The notes beneath the pieces were generated by a model. The model ran no database searches, was not told where the DNA came from, and saw only the letters and a program-made list of their open reading frames with translations. Shown here piece after piece: positions 45,173 through 56,689 of a DNA stretch of 64,000 bases. Position 1 is the first letter of the stretch, and the number at the start of each line of letters is the position of its first letter. Source of the stretch: Leucocoprinus leucothites (lineage: Eukaryota; Basidiomycota; Agaricomycetes; Agaricales; Agaricaceae); NCBI GenBank assembly GCA_013368445.1, contig JAACJO010000001.1, forward strand, positions 124,001 through 188,000. Reading direction: 5' to 3'. Both the position numbers and the translations under genes were made by a program.

Positions 45173-46154
45173 CGCTTGGGAAGGTGGATTGGAGAGACCT
45201 TATTGTAGAGCCTCGTCCATGTTTCCGTTTGATTGTTCTAATGTTGTAGCACGGCTGTATTTTTTTATTTCTTTATTCATTTTTCGATGTACTAGACAAA
45301 CTTGGCAAGTGCAGGATTTATACCATGCGATGCGTCATCAGTATGCCGGACAGTTGTGGATGGGCGAAATGTGCAGGCGTTAGAATATGACGATGGCCTG
45401 AAATTTCGGTGGTCAAGGGTTAACAGAGTGTAAACGACGTGAGATATATGTGAACACGCGCATTAATGATCCAGTTGTGGACCTGGCTCGTCCTGAGTCT
45501 TGTTGCACCAGCAGTCCTCTCGCAGAGCGTTTCCTGCTTGCGTTGTCGAGCAAGGCTCAAAAGCATCGAGCTGGGAGCAGACTGGCATGGGGGAAGGGGA
45601 AGGAATGAAGAATGTTATCATCGTGTTTAATGCCGGAGGGGACAGCTGGCCGGGCAGTGGAACTGGCTGGCTGATCTGGGCAGATACGTTCCAGTGACCG
45701 TTTTCGTCATATGGGAAGAGCCCTGGACAATAATGCGGGGAGGTTACGGAATATAAACCCAGACAAGGAAAATGAGGTTAGAGGTGTCGTTCCATTGACG
45801 AGACCTGAGAAAAATCCGCAAACTCATTATTGCTGGGGTCGGTAGACTTTCGTGTCGTGATTCGCGGATGGGGGAGGGAGCGTATAGTTGAAGAGATTGA
45901 AATGCGTGCAAGTGGCTCGGGATAGCAGCGGAGGGATATCGCCGGTGTTTTCTTTGTTCATTCAAGATCTCAGGGGGGAAGGCTTGATGGGGATGATTAT
46001 CCTCGGAGCTGGTAGGGATGGACATCGGAATGGGGTTAGTCGCCGCGGACTGGCTCGACTCGTTTACCAGCTATTTTGATCACCTCGTGATGTCGGTAAT
46101 TGCACGTTTTCTGAGCGCTAAATACTACTGCTATCAGAGTCCGCGGCAGAGGTG
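45173..46154. other. H7 3' region and N-type block
   Basis: The minus-strand coding-like segment here (45744-46025) includes an H-A-F-Q-S-L-Q-L-Y-A-P-S stretch also seen at 48955-49146, so this is the longer version of the N-type block. It is interrupted by the 966-bp element at 46155. Confidence 0.45.
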
Positions 46155-47120
46155 TGAAGGGATGACGAAGCAAGTTTGTCCGAATTTGAATGCGAGTGCG
46201 ACAGCGTCCGTCTGTCGCTGGCTAGTGACCCAAATATAGACCAGAGTAATTAGAATTTTGAGTGGAAAATAAATTGGAACAAAGACTCAGCGCGAATGCG
46301 ACGATGCAAATCGTTGCTGAGGAGTGAGATCGAGTGGTAGAGTGCGCTTTTGAGCTGTAGGGTCGGTCTTAAGCTCCTAAGTTCAGACAAGAATAAGATA
46401 GAAAGTAGGGGTAGATTTCACTAAGGGAATATTCATAGATACATGATAGTATTTATACTAACCGCCTGGTAGTACCTACGAATGTTAGGGGCAATAGAGA
46501 CGAGTAGAAACGAGTGTTTATGGCGACGATTTTCCGATATTTTAAGGTCATAAGGATATATCTGAGAAATATTAGTGGTGGAAAAGGGAGTGGAGAGAGG
46601 ATACATGTGGTCGCCTGGATCCACACTATTAGGCGAAGCGATGGGACAAGGCACAAGAGAGCAGAGTGGGGCGCGTATGACGATTTTATGGGGATTTTTC
46701 GAGCAAGGTACAAGAGGAAAGAAAATGATTGGATAAAGCAAAATGAAAAAGAGCGGACTTCTGTCAGTTGAATGACAAGTCCTAACTCGGCAGCGTTGAA
46801 GCCATCAAAACCGAGTAGAAAGAGTGGGTTGGAAGCTGGAAAGGGAAATGATAACGGGGAAATGAGGGACGAGATTTAAAATAAAGAAATGAGGGGAAAG
46901 TGAGGGAGAGATTGTGGGTGCAAGCGGCGGTTATTCTTGATCGGATGTGACGGGTCGGCTTGATGTGCATAGGCGGCGGCCGTTCTTGATGATTGCGAGG
47001 TTGTTGAGATAGTGTAGTGGCAGTGATGAATGGGGAAACAGGGAATGTCTGCAGACTCGGTAGTAGAGGGAGGGCGGCTGATGGCAGTGATCTGACATCA
47101 GTGGGCGTCCGATCTCTACA
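46155..47120 (-). mobile_element. 966-bp TG...CA element, copy 2, with 4-bp target duplication
   Basis: Same 966-bp length and nearly the same sequence as copy 1 at 18266-19231. The flanks read GGTG on both sides (46151-46154 and 47121-47124). Removing the element and one GGTG restores the GCAGAGGTGGCTGAGCTG reading found in other spacers at this spot (compare GCCGAGGTAGTTGAACT near 29770). This makes it a genuine insertion rather than part of the segmental duplication. Minus-strand TATA-like box at 46447-46460. Most likely a solo LTR. Confidence 0.72.
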
Positions 47121-47420
47121 GGTGGCTGAGCTGTACACGTGCCCAGATTCGTAATAAGTTCGTAGCCAGCCTGTCACGGGCGTGAGCCACGAATAGGGAA
47201 AATAATGATATAAACAAGCTAAATGCACGCAGGACAGCAGGGGAAGTAGAGTGTGAGAGGTTGTGCAGAAATTGTCCTGGTCCTTTGGCTCGCCGGAAAG
47301 AGGAGATGAGTAATCAGGGAAGAAGCAGATCGCGGCAGAGATGGTGGAAGGGCGTGGGAAGTATCATCATGGCTACCCATCTTATTTGTACTTAAATATG
47401 CACAAGTTAATCAACCTTAG
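47121..47420. other. Remainder of N-type block fused to truncated H10
   Basis: The spacer continues after the insertion to about 47390 and then runs directly into the third exon of an H-type gene. The M gene and H exons 1-2 expected here are absent. Confidence 0.5.
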
Positions 47421-48026
47421 GCAGGAAGCACGTGGAAAGCCAGGGGAAGTGGAAAAGTCTCTTGAACAGGGTCCTATGCGGTCGCGGAGATGTAGGGATC
47501 GCTCGAGAATGTCGAAATCGACTTCAACATGCAGCTATTGAAGTCTTTGGGGTGAGCGCTCGTTATTTATTGAACCCACTTCCCTAATATTTTCTTTTAG
47601 TTGAAGTCCAACTCGAATGCAGACGTGCGGGAGCCAGTGATATCTCTGAGTAGCGAGGTGACGCGCCAGCGACAGATTCGGCCGCCATCTATGATCAACC
47701 AACAGCTCGTGCCACAGTTAACTGGCACACCTTCCGAAGTAGACCCTCCATACACACCACCCGACACAAATGAGCACGGGAGATCTATGAGTCAAGCAAG
47801 ACAAGACTCCGGGACGGACCGAGTGCTGATCCCCACCATCCCGTCGGGTTCCCCGACTCAGAGTGAGCTGCTCAACAGTGTACCTTTGGCGAGACGCGAT
47901 CAGGCGTTCCATGACAGTGATGTCAGCTACAGCTGCGTTGCAGGAAACGTGATTTCGTCAACGATGGGGAGCTTCATTAATGCGGGTGGTATTGGGAATA
48001 CTTATAATATATCGTTCGTGAGATGA
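47421..48026 (+). pseudogene. H10: 5'-truncated, divergent H-type gene (exons 3-4 only)
   Basis: Exon 3 is 47421-47551 after a CCTTAG acceptor; it begins R-K-H-V-E and ends E-V-F-G, matching the last helix of the HeLo-like domain. Exon 4 is 47601-48026 after TTTTAG, open to the stop. It encodes a Ser/Pro-rich linker much changed from H1-H7 and then C-V-A-G-N-V-I-S-S-T-M and G-G-I-G-N-T-Y-N-I-S-F, spaced 17 residues apart as in the other H proteins. There is no exon 1 or 2 and no good ATG. The open exon 4 suggests recent loss of the 5' part or use of an upstream start I cannot see. It represents a second H subfamily. Confidence 0.65.
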
Positions 48027-49379
48027 TCCAATAGATATGTCTGTGGAATCTGAATATATAGAAGCACTACAGGGTGTGTCGTTTTACTTTTCAGGATAAC
48101 GGGGTAGAGATATGGAAAGAGGACAACAGCTTCAGCGCCAGATCCCTCAGGAGTCTGGCAGTAAACTCGTCTGTAGTATGGGGGTCGCCTTGTTCGGAAA
48201 CGTATAGCCCTACGGAGTGACTACCATATTGGACACCATCGTCCGAGGAGCCCGGGTAATGCGGAGATGGGGTTGGTCCCGTCACAAGTAGACTGTGATC
48301 GTATATAACCTGGAGAACCATGATGGTGATGACTAGCAGGAGATTGGGCATTGACTAATCGGATAGTGAGGCTGGAGGGTTTTAGTGCCTGGAGAGGATA
48401 TACTGTGGTCGAGGGTCGAGCTACAGCCAGTGGGGCAGTGGTAGGCGGATCAGATGTTAGAGGATATGCAAGCACTAGAATGCGACGAAGAGCCTAAAAT
48501 TTCGGTAGTCAAAGGTTAGTAGAGTGTGGACGGTGTGAGGTGTATGTGAACACCCACACTAATGATCCAGTCGGAGCCCTGGACTCGTGCTGAGTCCGGT
48601 TGCATGCTTGTTTTTCTCCTCTTCACTCAGATATGGGCGATCCGCGTGACGACGAAACCATGTATTGAGGAAGTCAGTGCTCTCCCTGAGATGCTTTCTT
48701 GGCCTGCGCCGATGGGGACCATCCACGAGCGTCGAGTTGGGGACAGACTGGGGTGAGCGGGAAGGGGAAGGAGCAATGGTGATGGAGGGCAGGACATGGA
48801 GGCGCTAAAGGAAGTGCGTTGCATACTATCGTCATACTTAACGGCCGGAGGGAACAGTTGGCCTGGAGTGGAACTGGGCGGCTGAACTGGGCAGATATGT
48901 TCCAGTTTTCATCATCGCTACAGGGGAAGAACTCTGGACGATGATCCAGGGAGGTCATGGGAGATATAACGTAGACGAGGAGAGTGGGTATGAGGGTGTC
49001 GTTCCATCGAAGAGACCTGGGAAATCCGAAAATTTGTTATTACTGAGGTCTGTAAAAGGCCATGCGCGGTGCATTTTCGTGTCGTATTCGCGGACAAACG
49101 AGGGAGCGTAGAGTCGCAGAGACTGGAATGCGTGAAAGGGGTGCAATTACCATCCGGGATACCAGGAGAGTGATATGACTGATGTCTTTATTATCCTTTC
49201 AAGATCGAGAGAGAGGCGCAACGAGAATAATTGTCCCCAAGGCTGGCAAGGATAGACGGAAGTCACAGAGGAAAGCGATGGAGTCATTCTGGTCCTTGGA
49301 CTTATCAGGAAGAGGAGGACGTGTGAAATTCATGGTTCACTGGATTGATCGTGCGAATGTTTGTTGTCACCAGCCACGC
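48027..49379. other. H10-M7 spacer with long N-type block
   Basis: The clearest N-type copy. Minus-strand frames at 48674-48958 (D-D-E-N-W-N-I-S-A-Q-F-S) and 48955-49146 (H-A-F-Q-S-L-R-L-Y-A-P-S) are adjacent but in different frames. A C-terminal hydrophobic part is not evident. Gene status unresolved. Confidence 0.4.
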
Positions 49380-50513
49380 ACAAACACCCCTCAATTGATC
49401 AAGCTAATCATCTCTGATCTGAACCCCGCAAGATCCACCCCACCAGATCCGCCGCCGCCGCCGCTGACTGATTCTGTCACCTCCGGAATCCCCTCCTCCG
49501 CCTTCATCCTTCCTTCGACCAAATGCTAACCGCCACTTGTCCAATGACAGGGATGCAGTCCACTTACATGTATGTTTTTTATTCTCCAGCGGTGCTATTT
49601 TACTGATATTGTTTCATAGAGGGACATCCAATGTTCAAACACTCACGTCAATCGTTGATTTAATCATTACCCAAACTCCGTTTACACCCGGAGCGGCCAA
49701 TGGCGGTTTGAGCAACGGTAGTTTCACCAATACTGGCGTTATCGTCGGTGGTGTCGCCAGTGGTACGTGCCCTCTCCTCTCCCGCCATCATTCCTACTCC
49801 ATTTTATTATTCACTAGACGCAGCCTGGACGGTGAGTAAGACCGGGACCAGGTGGTCGTGGAATAACGCCATACTCTTTCCAACCTGAAGTGTCGCAGTT
49901 TCGAGGATACCTAGTCTGGGTCAGCGTCCGCTTATTGGTGCGCGTGGCGGTGGTGCTGCTGTGGAAGGGTATAATCCTTATGGATACAACAACGCCACCT
50001 CAGAGCACGGGCATGGATCTCCTCCCCCTCCACCAGGAACGGTAAAATCCGACAGCAGGTACACCGCCTCTTCCAGTCCATCAATTCACCACCTATCGCC
50101 GCTTCAGCAACATACTGTACCTTTTTTGGTTCAAGCACCAAGAGTAAAATTGTCTGTGGCACATGCCCGGCGACCAATCGAAGGCAGAGACTTGCGGGCG
50201 CCTGGGCCAAACGCTCACTAAACGCCGCGACATTTGGTCCAACAGCAAGCAGCGACTCCTCCCGAGGCCGTGACACAAGATCGCCGAGCTGCAAAAGAGG
50301 TACAGTACTTCAGTCTGGGACCTTCACCCGCCACCCTCGGAAGTCGGATCTTCAGGGCAAGCGGGGTGTGGGAAGGCCACAATGTGAGGAATGAGGCTAC
50401 GGCGGTGAGTGGCTAGGATGTGGGGAGGGTGTTCGAGGACAAAATCGGTGGTGCTGGTGGGAAGGAGATTGCGCCTTCGCATGATAGCTTGCATTTTAGT
50501 GACCGGAGGCAAG
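49380..50513 (+). pseudogene. M7: heavily degraded copy of the M gene
   Basis: Fragments of the Ser/Thr/Pro region (49430-49520), the 58-bp intron, the membrane-proximal exon (T-N-T-G-V-I-V-G-G), parts of the tail, and a terminal E-I-A-P-S-H-D remnant at about 50466-50486, where P-P-T-Y is lost. Large internal gaps and stops. Confidence 0.75.
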
Positions 50514-53131
50514 GGCGCATACCCGCTATATCCGGACTTCGGTTTGGTTCGAAAGGGAGATAGAAGAAGGATAGGTTATATTGGAGTTGGAATGCGGCAT
50601 GGACTCGAACTCTCGGAGGGAGAAAAGACCTTTCGGAGTATGATTTCTTCCTCTTTCTCGCTTGTCTTCTTTTTTGAGATATATACTCACATACAGTGCG
50701 TGTTTCATTCGTTGTAACGAATTTGGTGTACCCAGTCATGACTCCTCCTCACCTGCACCGCACCGCACCCGTTCATCGTTACTCAGCTTATTTACTTATG
50801 CCCAACTTAATTTTACTTGATTGTTTAATTTCATGTCGTAGATATTTCTTTCTTTCTGTCCCTCACCTTCTCAGCTCATTGATGGGTTGAGGAAGGGGTA
50901 AATGGTGTCCGTATCTTATTTAGTGACAATTTTGTCTTTTCGTATGTTTGTGGGATGGGAATCGTGAGTCAGGTTCGAAAGATATCTCCGGATTAAACTT
51001 GCTTCTGGGCATCTCTGGTCCGACTTGTAAGGGAAGGGGCGGGGCGCCAATACACTCCAACACATCATCCATATCAGAAAATGTACGTAATGTTTAATGA
51101 TCAAGATTGGAACGGGAAGCTTTACTGGATTGTGCTGACAGATGCCACATATTAATTAGTACTGCAGAAGACTCATATGAAAACAATGGTTCATCGAGGA
51201 AAAGAGTCACCTCTAACCTCCAGGTAAACGGAGATGACAACGATTGAATGAAGGCTGAGGAGTCTATGTTTCTTCCGTGCAAGCTCCTGCACCAGTGGAG
51301 AACATTGGAGGAGTACCGTGATGGATGTAGCAGTTGTTCTGCACGGGGCTGGAAAGGTTTGAGTAGTACAAGCTGTACCTCAAGCACAGGGTCACATAAT
51401 ACTTCCGAAAGATGTCAGGTTTGCCCCAATCCCCGTCATACTCAGGGTTGACATCTGAGAAGCAGGATTGCGACCACACAGCATGATAGTTGGCTTACTA
51501 AGTCGGTTGATTGAATCTTCCATGTGACTGCCGCGGGTATGCAATTGTGGTTTAGAATGAGTGCCCTCACCTAGATGGGGATCGAGAGGCCTCTCAGGTT
51601 CGATACTATGCTCAGCTCATCCGTTTTCGTGAACTCGGGATCATTTGCTAGGAGAGCATTGGTGTTTTTTTCCTGAACGCCACTGAAGAGCTTCCATTGT
51701 GTTATCATTGTTGTCCTTCGTTTCTATGCTTTCCCTTCGTGTATCAGAAGTAGAAGAAGAATTGTTTGGGGTGAGAGATTATGTGCATGTACTGGGCTTG
51801 GCTCAGGTTGAAATTAGGTTTACTAGCTTAGAGCGCTCTAGCTCGGACTGAACCGAGTAGGCCCGTTCCCCGGTCTAACCCTGCCCAAGTTTGGACTGGC
51901 CCCATAGGATTTGCCAGCCGTGTATATGTTTATATGACGAGAGTGTGGGAACCGAGTCTGTTGGTCGCCCCGGACCCTGAGGGAGGTTGCGGACCACTGA
52001 GCAATGCCTAGTGTTGATGCTGATATCGATGACTGTAGTCTAATTTGTATTAGTATGTACCTGAATCCACCCCGATAATCCCTACATATACAGGCCAGCG
52101 CCAGAATTAGGTGCCAGGCCACTGGAGAAGCCGGGGGGCCAAATCCCAGAGAACAAGTAGACCCCTTAGGGATGGGCTCTATATACCGTCGACTGGGTCC
52201 GATTTGTTCCTTAACACTGTATTTTATTTCATGACCTAGATTTTTTACTATTTTCCCATGATCTTTTGCGGGTGGATCCTTGAAATTGAACCTGATTGAA
52301 CCTAGCAAAAAAAATTGCCAGACGCCAGATCCAGTTCGACAAATTTGGTGCCGCCACTGGCCTGGGAGGACAGGTTTTGCGTTAAGGTGGATGTAAGCGG
52401 TGATTGATTCTAGCTTTCCCATGACACAAATTCTACCCTTATCCTGTGTGGAGACTGCCAACCAGTTAATCCTTGTTGCAGCCATGGCCGAGGTCTACTA
52501 AAACACTTATGGCCGAAGGTTTCTCTGCAAGGGAAAAGGATAACACAGGGAATGGGACACATATATTCAGAAACGCGAATTATTAATGAGTTCTTGGTAC
52601 AAGAGCACGTACACACATGAGTGATGCCCAAATCGGGAAGGTTTTGCTGAACCTAAAACTACTGGAGGGCCCCATGTTGAAATCATGACCTAGGCCTTGC
52701 TTGCGGCGTGTGTTCAAGACAGCTATCATGTCCCGGGCAAAGTTAATATGGTTCAATCTTGGGGTTTTATTGACACTTATTTGTTTTTGATATTGTTTTT
52801 TGATTCTTGGAGGGTAGTGGATGCTGGACTGGCTACCAGATGTACGTTTCTTCTTATCGATCGATGCATCTCGAGGCAAGGCTGTACATCATTCTCTCCT
52901 TTTACTAGCAGTGGATGAGATCCTAAGATCCCATGAATTCATACAAGAAGCGCCTGAAATCATATTAATTCTGGGTCCGTTCAACCGTTGCTCACATCGA
53001 GCAATATCCCACCACAGCCATATCAAGCTCCCTTGAAGACCCGGTGAACTCGCCATGGATGTATGCGCGGTTCAGATATCCATGATTTTCTTCGAGTAAT
53101 CTAATGCTTCTTTTAGTCGGCACCAACAAAC
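50514..53131. other. M7 3' region, long unrecognised stretch, H8 promoter
   Basis: M 3' region to about 51000. 51000-53030 has no supported gene; a 215-codon minus frame at 51838-52485 is discussed under rejected items. A part near 51960-52040 (TTGCGGACC... CCTAGTGTTGATGC) matches 63445-63490. The H promoter remnant and 5' UTR intron lie at 52990-53117. Confidence 0.45.
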
Positions 53132-54210
53132 ATGGCGGTTAGCCGAGAAGACATTACGCTACTTCAGTCCGTGTATGATTCCCACCCAATCCGCCAGGTC
53201 GCCGAGGTGGCAGGTATTGCATTGTCTGTCGTTGAAATATCGAAGGTATGTTCAATGCTTCGTTTTTGTCGTCCTCCCACCCTTTCTCTTCCCCTTGCCA
53301 TTCAGCAATGGCAGTCATCCATGTCACCAGACACCGCAGAATATCCTGATTCTTCTCACTGCTGCCTGGAAATGGGGACTGACAGTTTATTTCAGGCAGT
53401 GAAAAAACAGAAAGATGCTTTCTTTGTGATAGGGAGAGGTACACGCAAAATAGCTGTGGAGTTCATCAATAGGATCCGTGTGGAATATTCTATTCAAACC
53501 GACATCTTCAAAACCGAAGTTCTCCGAGCAAACCTAAGGTGAGTTGCTGCTTGAATATTGCCCAACTCTGATTATTTCTCAATTTGGGAATAGGCTCATC
53601 AGAGACTATATCAGGAACCATGTGAGGAGCCAAACATTGGTGGGGAGAGTTCTTCTTTATGGCTACTCGGATGTCAAAACAATCCACAAATGTTGGATTT
53701 GTCTCCGGGAATGCTTTGGAATACTCGGTGTGAGTTATCCCAGTGACTTTCTGATATTTTCCTCCACGCATACCCTTACAAATACTACTACAGCTGCAAT
53801 TCGGCCCGGACATGTGGGACCATGTGTTGGCCCTGGGGTGTCAGCTCGAAGAGCTGAGAGAGCATCAGAGACAGGCGCTGTCAACGGAGACCCCGAACTC
53901 ACATAACATGTCGCACGACTCGGCGGTTGGTGAGTCATTCCCAGCAGGTGTAGCACCGGGGTCGACGGGGGATACAGTCCCTTCACATCGGGAGGGACCG
54001 GACTCTCCCTCGAATTGCCGAGCGATCGGCGAAAGTGGTACTACGACTTTCAAACTCCCAGTCGAAGGAGCCTCCTCAATCAGAACCAGTCCGATGGGCT
54101 CTGGCAAAAGCGTCAGCTATACGCGAGTGTTAGGGAATATGGTCACCAGTAGTGTAGAATCTGGCATTAGGATTGGGGGGGTGGGAAATACGACGATCTT
54201 ATCGTGCTGA
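53132..54210 (+). CDS. H8: divergent MLKL/HeLo-like protein with C-terminal GN pseudo-repeats, 269 aa
   Basis: Exons are 53132-53245, 53396-53538, 53594-53729 and 53794-54210, all GT-AG. Exon lengths differ from H1 only by multiples of three (143, 136 and 417 nt in exons 2-4). The first helix keeps E-V-A-G-I-A-L-S-V-V-E. Exon 3 has an extra Leu in R-V-L-L-Y-G-Y and a K-T-I-H-K-C-W change. The brace-like helix is L-E-E-L-R-E-H-Q. Pseudo-repeats are R-V-L-G-N-M-V-T-S-S-V (242-252) and G-G-V-G-N-T-T-I-L-S-C (259-269), again 17 apart. This is the most diverged complete copy. Its intact frame after many substitutions is good evidence for selection. The protein ends two residues earlier than the others. 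Confidence 0.72.
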
Positions 54211-54689
54211 GCTTGAACGCTTGGCACTTGAAAGGTAGATGGGAAAACATTGCTGTAGAACCTTGCATAGGACCGTTGCGTATAATTGTTCGGATGCCAT
54301 GGTATAGCTGCATCTATTCATTTAATTTCCGATGTGCCCAAGAAACTTGGCAAGTGTGGATTTTATATCATGTGGAATCGGTTCACATAGAAGTGCTGGC
54401 CCTAACAACACAATCACAAAGAACACATACAGAGGCTCCGATCATTACGATGAGCTATTTGATCAGCATCTACAATCTTTGGGCAGAGGACTTTCCAGCA
54501 GCTCGAAGCAGCTCGGCGTTCATGTCCCATGCCAGGTGTCACAATAATAACTAGTATTTGCATTTAAACCTTGAGTATAGTAAAATTGAGGAGTGATATA
54601 AATGTTCCATCATATATACCGAATGCCGTTCCTTTTGGTGAAGCCTTGAAAGGATATAATAAATTTTTCGCAGGAATAGGAAAGCGCAT
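54211..54689. other. H8 3' region
   Basis: The H 3' region is diverged from the others. No further feature recognised. Confidence 0.4.
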
Positions 54690-55480
54690 GGTCGTGAGCT
54701 TAAGATAAAGGACATTGAGAGAGTTGGTGATGGTGGGCTCCGATTTTGTGGTGGACTAAGCCTCCGTGTCAATAAGGTGTTCTTGCATTGCGTCGTCTAA
54801 AACTGTAGACACCCCGACGAATATTCATCTCGCTGTGACGAAGTGGCCGAGTTACTCAGGAAGCATGTAGAGTCAGGGAAAGTTGAGAGGACCCTGTTTC
54901 AGGGTCCTGTGCGGTTGCCGAGATATCGAGGCTGTTCGAGAACGCCAAAATCGGCCTCAACACGCAGCTATTGGAGTCCTTGGGGTGAGCACTCATCGTT
55001 GACAGAAGGTATCCCTAACGTTTGCCTCGAATTGAAATCCAATTAAGAGAAATGGGGCCAGTGATCTCTTCAAATATCGAGGTTGGGGAACTGGTAGCGC
55101 ATCAGCGACGATAAATACAATATATTCTTCACAAGTAGACATCCGCGGAAACTGAGCATACGGAGCCGGTATATGCCTGTAGAGGATACCTTCAACAATG
55201 GAAGTCTAAGATAGTTGATACTTCGAATTGGGTGCCATATCCTTTTAGGCGAGTCACGATAATCAGAAGACGATACAAATAGTGCTCAAGCACTCAAAGC
55301 TGACCTATGTACCCCGATCCGTAAACGATTTTCATCCTTCCGAGCCGAGTTGTTTTACTTCGCAGGTCGACATGATACGGAACCTTCAAGGACCGTATAG
55401 CCTGTGGAACGGCTGCCATCTTCAACTCCATCGTCCAGGAGTTCGTGTTGGTCCCGCCATATACTGTGATGGCATATAAT
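54690..55480 (+). pseudogene. H11: relic of an H10-type gene
   Basis: Traces of exon 2 near 54705-54750 (similar to I-E-R-V-x-D). Exon 3 near 54858-54985 is clear at base level (AGGAAGCATGTAGAGTC... TTGGGGTGAGCAC) but frameshifted. Exon 4 remnants begin near 55060 (CCAGTGATCTCTTC, compare H10 CCAGTGATATCTCTG) with early stops. The same downstream word ACGGAGCCGGTAT occurs after H12, so H11 and H12 share ancestry. Confidence 0.6.
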
Positions 55481-56689
55481 CCGAAGAACCATAGTGGTGA
55501 TGATCAGCAGCGGATTGGGCACTGACCAGAGTATCATCAGTATACTTGACAATGACGAAATATGGCCGGTAGGACAATGGTGAACGGGCCAGATGCCGCA
55601 CGATTTCCGGGTGTTAGAATGCGGCGACGAGCCCAGAAACTTAGTAGTCAAGGGTCAGTGGAGCGTAAGCGACGTGAGGTATGTATAAACGCTCACGCTA
55701 ATGATCCAGTTGGAGATCTGGTTCATGCTGAGTCTGGTTGCATGTCGTTTATCTTCTTCACTCAGATATGGGCGATCTGAGTGAGGATGAAGCCACGCCT
55801 TGAGGAAGTTGGTGGTCTCCTTGGGGGGCTTGCGTTGTTGAGGACGGCCCACGAGCGTCGAACTGGAAACAGACTGGGATGAGCGGGAAGGAGAAGGAGC
55901 AACGGTGATGGGGGGGTGGGGGTATAAGCGTGTCACATACTATTGCGGGGACAGTAGGGCAGGGCCAGCTGATCTAGGCAGATGTGTTCCGATTACCGTT
56001 TTCGTTACAGGGGAAGAGCCCTAGACGATAATCCGAGGAGTTATGAGAGATGTGGTGTAGACGAGGGGAATGAGGTCAAGGGTGCCGTTCCATTGAAGGT
56101 AAAATCCAGTCGGTAGAAAGCTATATACCGTGTCAACATTCACGGATGGGGAATGAGGAAGCCTATAGTTGGAGAGACTGGAATGCATTAACACCACCCC
56201 TGATCTGACACCTCCATTGTTTGTTCAAAGCCAGAAAAGAAGCACAACGAGGATGATTGTCACCGAAACCGATAGGGACGGACACGAATAGGATTCGCCT
56301 CATGCGCCTGTCACGGACTGACTCAATTTGATGTTTTTCTGAGTGCTAGATGCCGCTGCTGTAAGAGTCTGCGGTGGAGGTAGCTGACCTGTACACGCGG
56401 CTAGATTCGTAGTCCAATTCATATTCAGCCTGTCAAGGGCGTAAAGCACACGAGCAGGAGAAAGATAAACAAGCTATATGTACACAGAGAAGCAGAGAAG
56501 CACAGGGCGAGAGGTTGTAGAGAAAGGCGATGAAACTGCTTTCGCTTTTGGGCTCACTGGACATAAGAGATGAGTACGGAGGGAAGAAGCAGGTGACGTC
56601 GAAGATGATGGAAGGGTGTGGGAATTATTCAAAATGGTAAACACCCCTGAGCTGATCAACGTAAATCAACTTTTACGGCTTGCCTAATT
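55481..56689. other. H11-M8 spacer with degraded N-type block
   Basis: Collinear with other H-M spacers but more diverged. No gene called. Confidence 0.4.

Noticed and set aside
47601..48026. H10 exon 4 as a self-standing gene
   Set aside because: It opens with TTG after a TTTTAG acceptor and aligns with exon 4 of H genes, so it is an exon, not a complete gene.
51838..52485. 215-codon minus-strand frame
   Set aside because: No paralogue in the window, no splice or promoter signals, mixed composition and no recognisable domain; probably a chance frame.
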